NCBI GenBank assembly: GCA_017848205.1
Contig: JAGDDO010000276.1
Location: forward strand, 1-5,528
Origin: Oscillospiraceae bacterium
GTDB lineage: Bacteria > Bacillota_A > Clostridia > Oscillospirales > Ruminococcaceae
Length of the DNA stretch: 5,528 nt
Direction of reading: 5' to 3'
The position numbers and the translations under genes are program-made. Under the pieces are notes generated by a model. It did not search any database, was not told the origin of the DNA, and worked only from the letters and a program-made list of their open reading frames with translations. Within the stretch, counting starts at the first letter, position 1; the number at the start of each line of letters is the position of its first letter. Positions 4,832 to 5,528 of this stretch are shown piece after piece.

Positions 4832-5528
4832 ATTTCACCTATCCTGAATGCAGCTCAAAGGCAGTGCATGATGTGAGTTTTAAAATCGGCAAAGGTGAAT
4901 TCATCGTCCTCTGCGGCTCTACCGGAAGCGGTAAATCAACACTTCTCCGTCTTCTGAAGCCAGAAATATCGCCGAACGGAAATGTTTCCGGAAACATTTT
5001 ATTTCACGGTGCTCCCCTTTCAGAATGTAACCTCAGAGAGTCGGCATCTTCCATAGGGTTTGTAATGCAGTCTCCGGAACAGCAGATAGTTACAGACAAG
5101 GTCTGGCACGAACTTGCATTCGGGCTCGAAAACCTCGGAGTACCCGCTTCAGAGATCGCACGAAGGACTGCTGAAACAGCCGGATTTTTCGGTATTGGCA
5201 ACTGGTACGGAAAGAATACAGCTGATCTTTCGGGAGGTCAGAAACAGCTGCTCAATCTCGCTTCCGTTCTGGTAATGTCTCCCGAAATCATCATTCTCGA
5301 TGAACCTACAGCCCAGCTCGACCCGATAGCTGCTTCGGAATTTATCACTGCGTTAAAACGTCTGAACGAAGAGCTTTCCCTTACAGTTCTGATCGCAGAA
5401 CACCGGCTTGAAGATACTTACCCGCTGTGCGACAGAATAATGGTAATGGATGAGGGAAAACTCATCTTTAACGGTGAACCGCGTAAGATTTTTACGGAAA
5501 TAAAGGGCGATTCGCCTGTTCTGCGCGG
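4804..5528 (+). CDS. ecfA: ECF transporter ATP-binding subunit (EcfA), 3' end beyond window
   Basis: This ABC ATPase powers the ECF importer at the cytoplasmic face of EcfT. 241 residues are visible with no stop. All nucleotide-binding motifs are intact: Walker A GSTGSGKST (38-46), Q-loop Q89 in VMQSPEQQ, signature LSGGQ (142-146), Walker B IIILDEP (162-168) with catalytic E167, D-loop QLDP (171-174) and switch H200 in AEHRLED. Two features point to the ECF subfamily: SPEQQIVTDKVWHELAFGLENLG after the Q-loop, and EHRLEDTYPLCDRIMVMDEGK near the end. A complete single EcfA has about 270-290 residues, and the reading frame continues past the edge. From memory, relatives with this exact motif set are often fused double ATPases, so a second ABC half is expected downstream; this is inference. 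GGAGG (4789-4793) lies 10 bases before the ATG, inside ecfT, indicating coupled translation. Confidence 0.95.
   Translation, partial: MEIFRVEDLNFTYPECSSKAVHDVSFKIGKGEFIVLCGSTGSGKSTLLRLLKPEISPNGNVSGNILFHGAPLSECNLRESASSIGFVMQSPEQQIVTDKVWHELAFGLENLGVPASEIARRTAETAGFFGIGNWYGKNTADLSGGQKQLLNLASVLVMSPEIIILDEPTAQLDPIAASEFITALKRLNEELSLTVLIAEHRLEDTYPLCDRIMVMDEGKLIFNGEPRKIFTEIKGDSPVLR

Larger units (their letters stand above)
1110..5528 (+). other. Operon of overlapping genes: surface capture proteins plus ECF module
   Basis: Four genes on one strand overlap their neighbours by 11, 17 and 28 bases. No terminator or internal promoter is apparent between them, and one strong promoter lies upstream. The order is wall-anchored protein, membrane-tethered alpha-barrel/DUF4430 protein, coupling subunit, ATPase. 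The operon continues past the right edge. An S component, corrinoid-related enzymes or the second half of the ATPase are what I would expect next. Confidence 0.8.

Overview
The window looks like chromosomal DNA of a low-to-moderate GC Gram-positive anaerobe of the Firmicutes. A gut or rumen Ruminococcus-like bacterium (Oscillospiraceae) is my best guess. The reasons are the AT-rich intergenic DNA with consensus sigma-A-type promoters, AGGAG-type ribosome sites, a secreted protein with a dockerin-like calcium loop and an SPxTG-type sortase signal, and the particular form of the ECF transporter subunits. The taxonomic call is inference; no marker gene is present.

The layout is two divergent transcription units. 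Positions 1-682 on the minus strand hold a LacI-family transcriptional regulator, cut at its C-terminal end by the window edge. Its probable promoter (extended -10, positions 907-935) lies about 220 bases upstream of its start codon. The intervening leader can form several hairpins and a three-way junction, and two of these helices compete for the same bases. Positions 936-1109 are AT-rich and contain a near-consensus promoter (1039-1067) reading rightwards.

From 1110 to the right edge, four plus-strand genes overlap their neighbours by 11, 17 and 28 bases and form a tight operon: (1) a sortase-anchored secreted protein with a dockerin-like EF-hand loop inside what looks like a DUF4430-type module, followed by an Ig-like or carboxypeptidase-regulatory-like repeat; (2) a membrane-tethered protein with an extracellular prenyltransferase/squalene-cyclase-type alpha-alpha repeat domain, a Ser/Thr/Val-rich linker, two transmembrane helices and an extracellular C-terminal DUF4430 domain; (3) an ECF-transporter transmembrane coupling subunit (EcfT); (4) an ECF ATPase (EcfA), open at the right edge and probably the first half of a fused double ATPase.

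The most interesting reading is functional. An alpha-alpha toroid domain plus a DUF4430/transcobalamin-C-like domain is the domain pair of animal intrinsic factor and transcobalamin. Here it is encoded directly before an energy-coupling module. The operon may therefore encode a cell-surface capture device, with two DUF4430-type proteins (one wall-anchored, one membrane-tethered), that feeds a corrinoid or other small cofactor to an ECF importer. No substrate-specific S component is visible; it would be expected downstream or elsewhere. The substrate is not proven by anything in the window.
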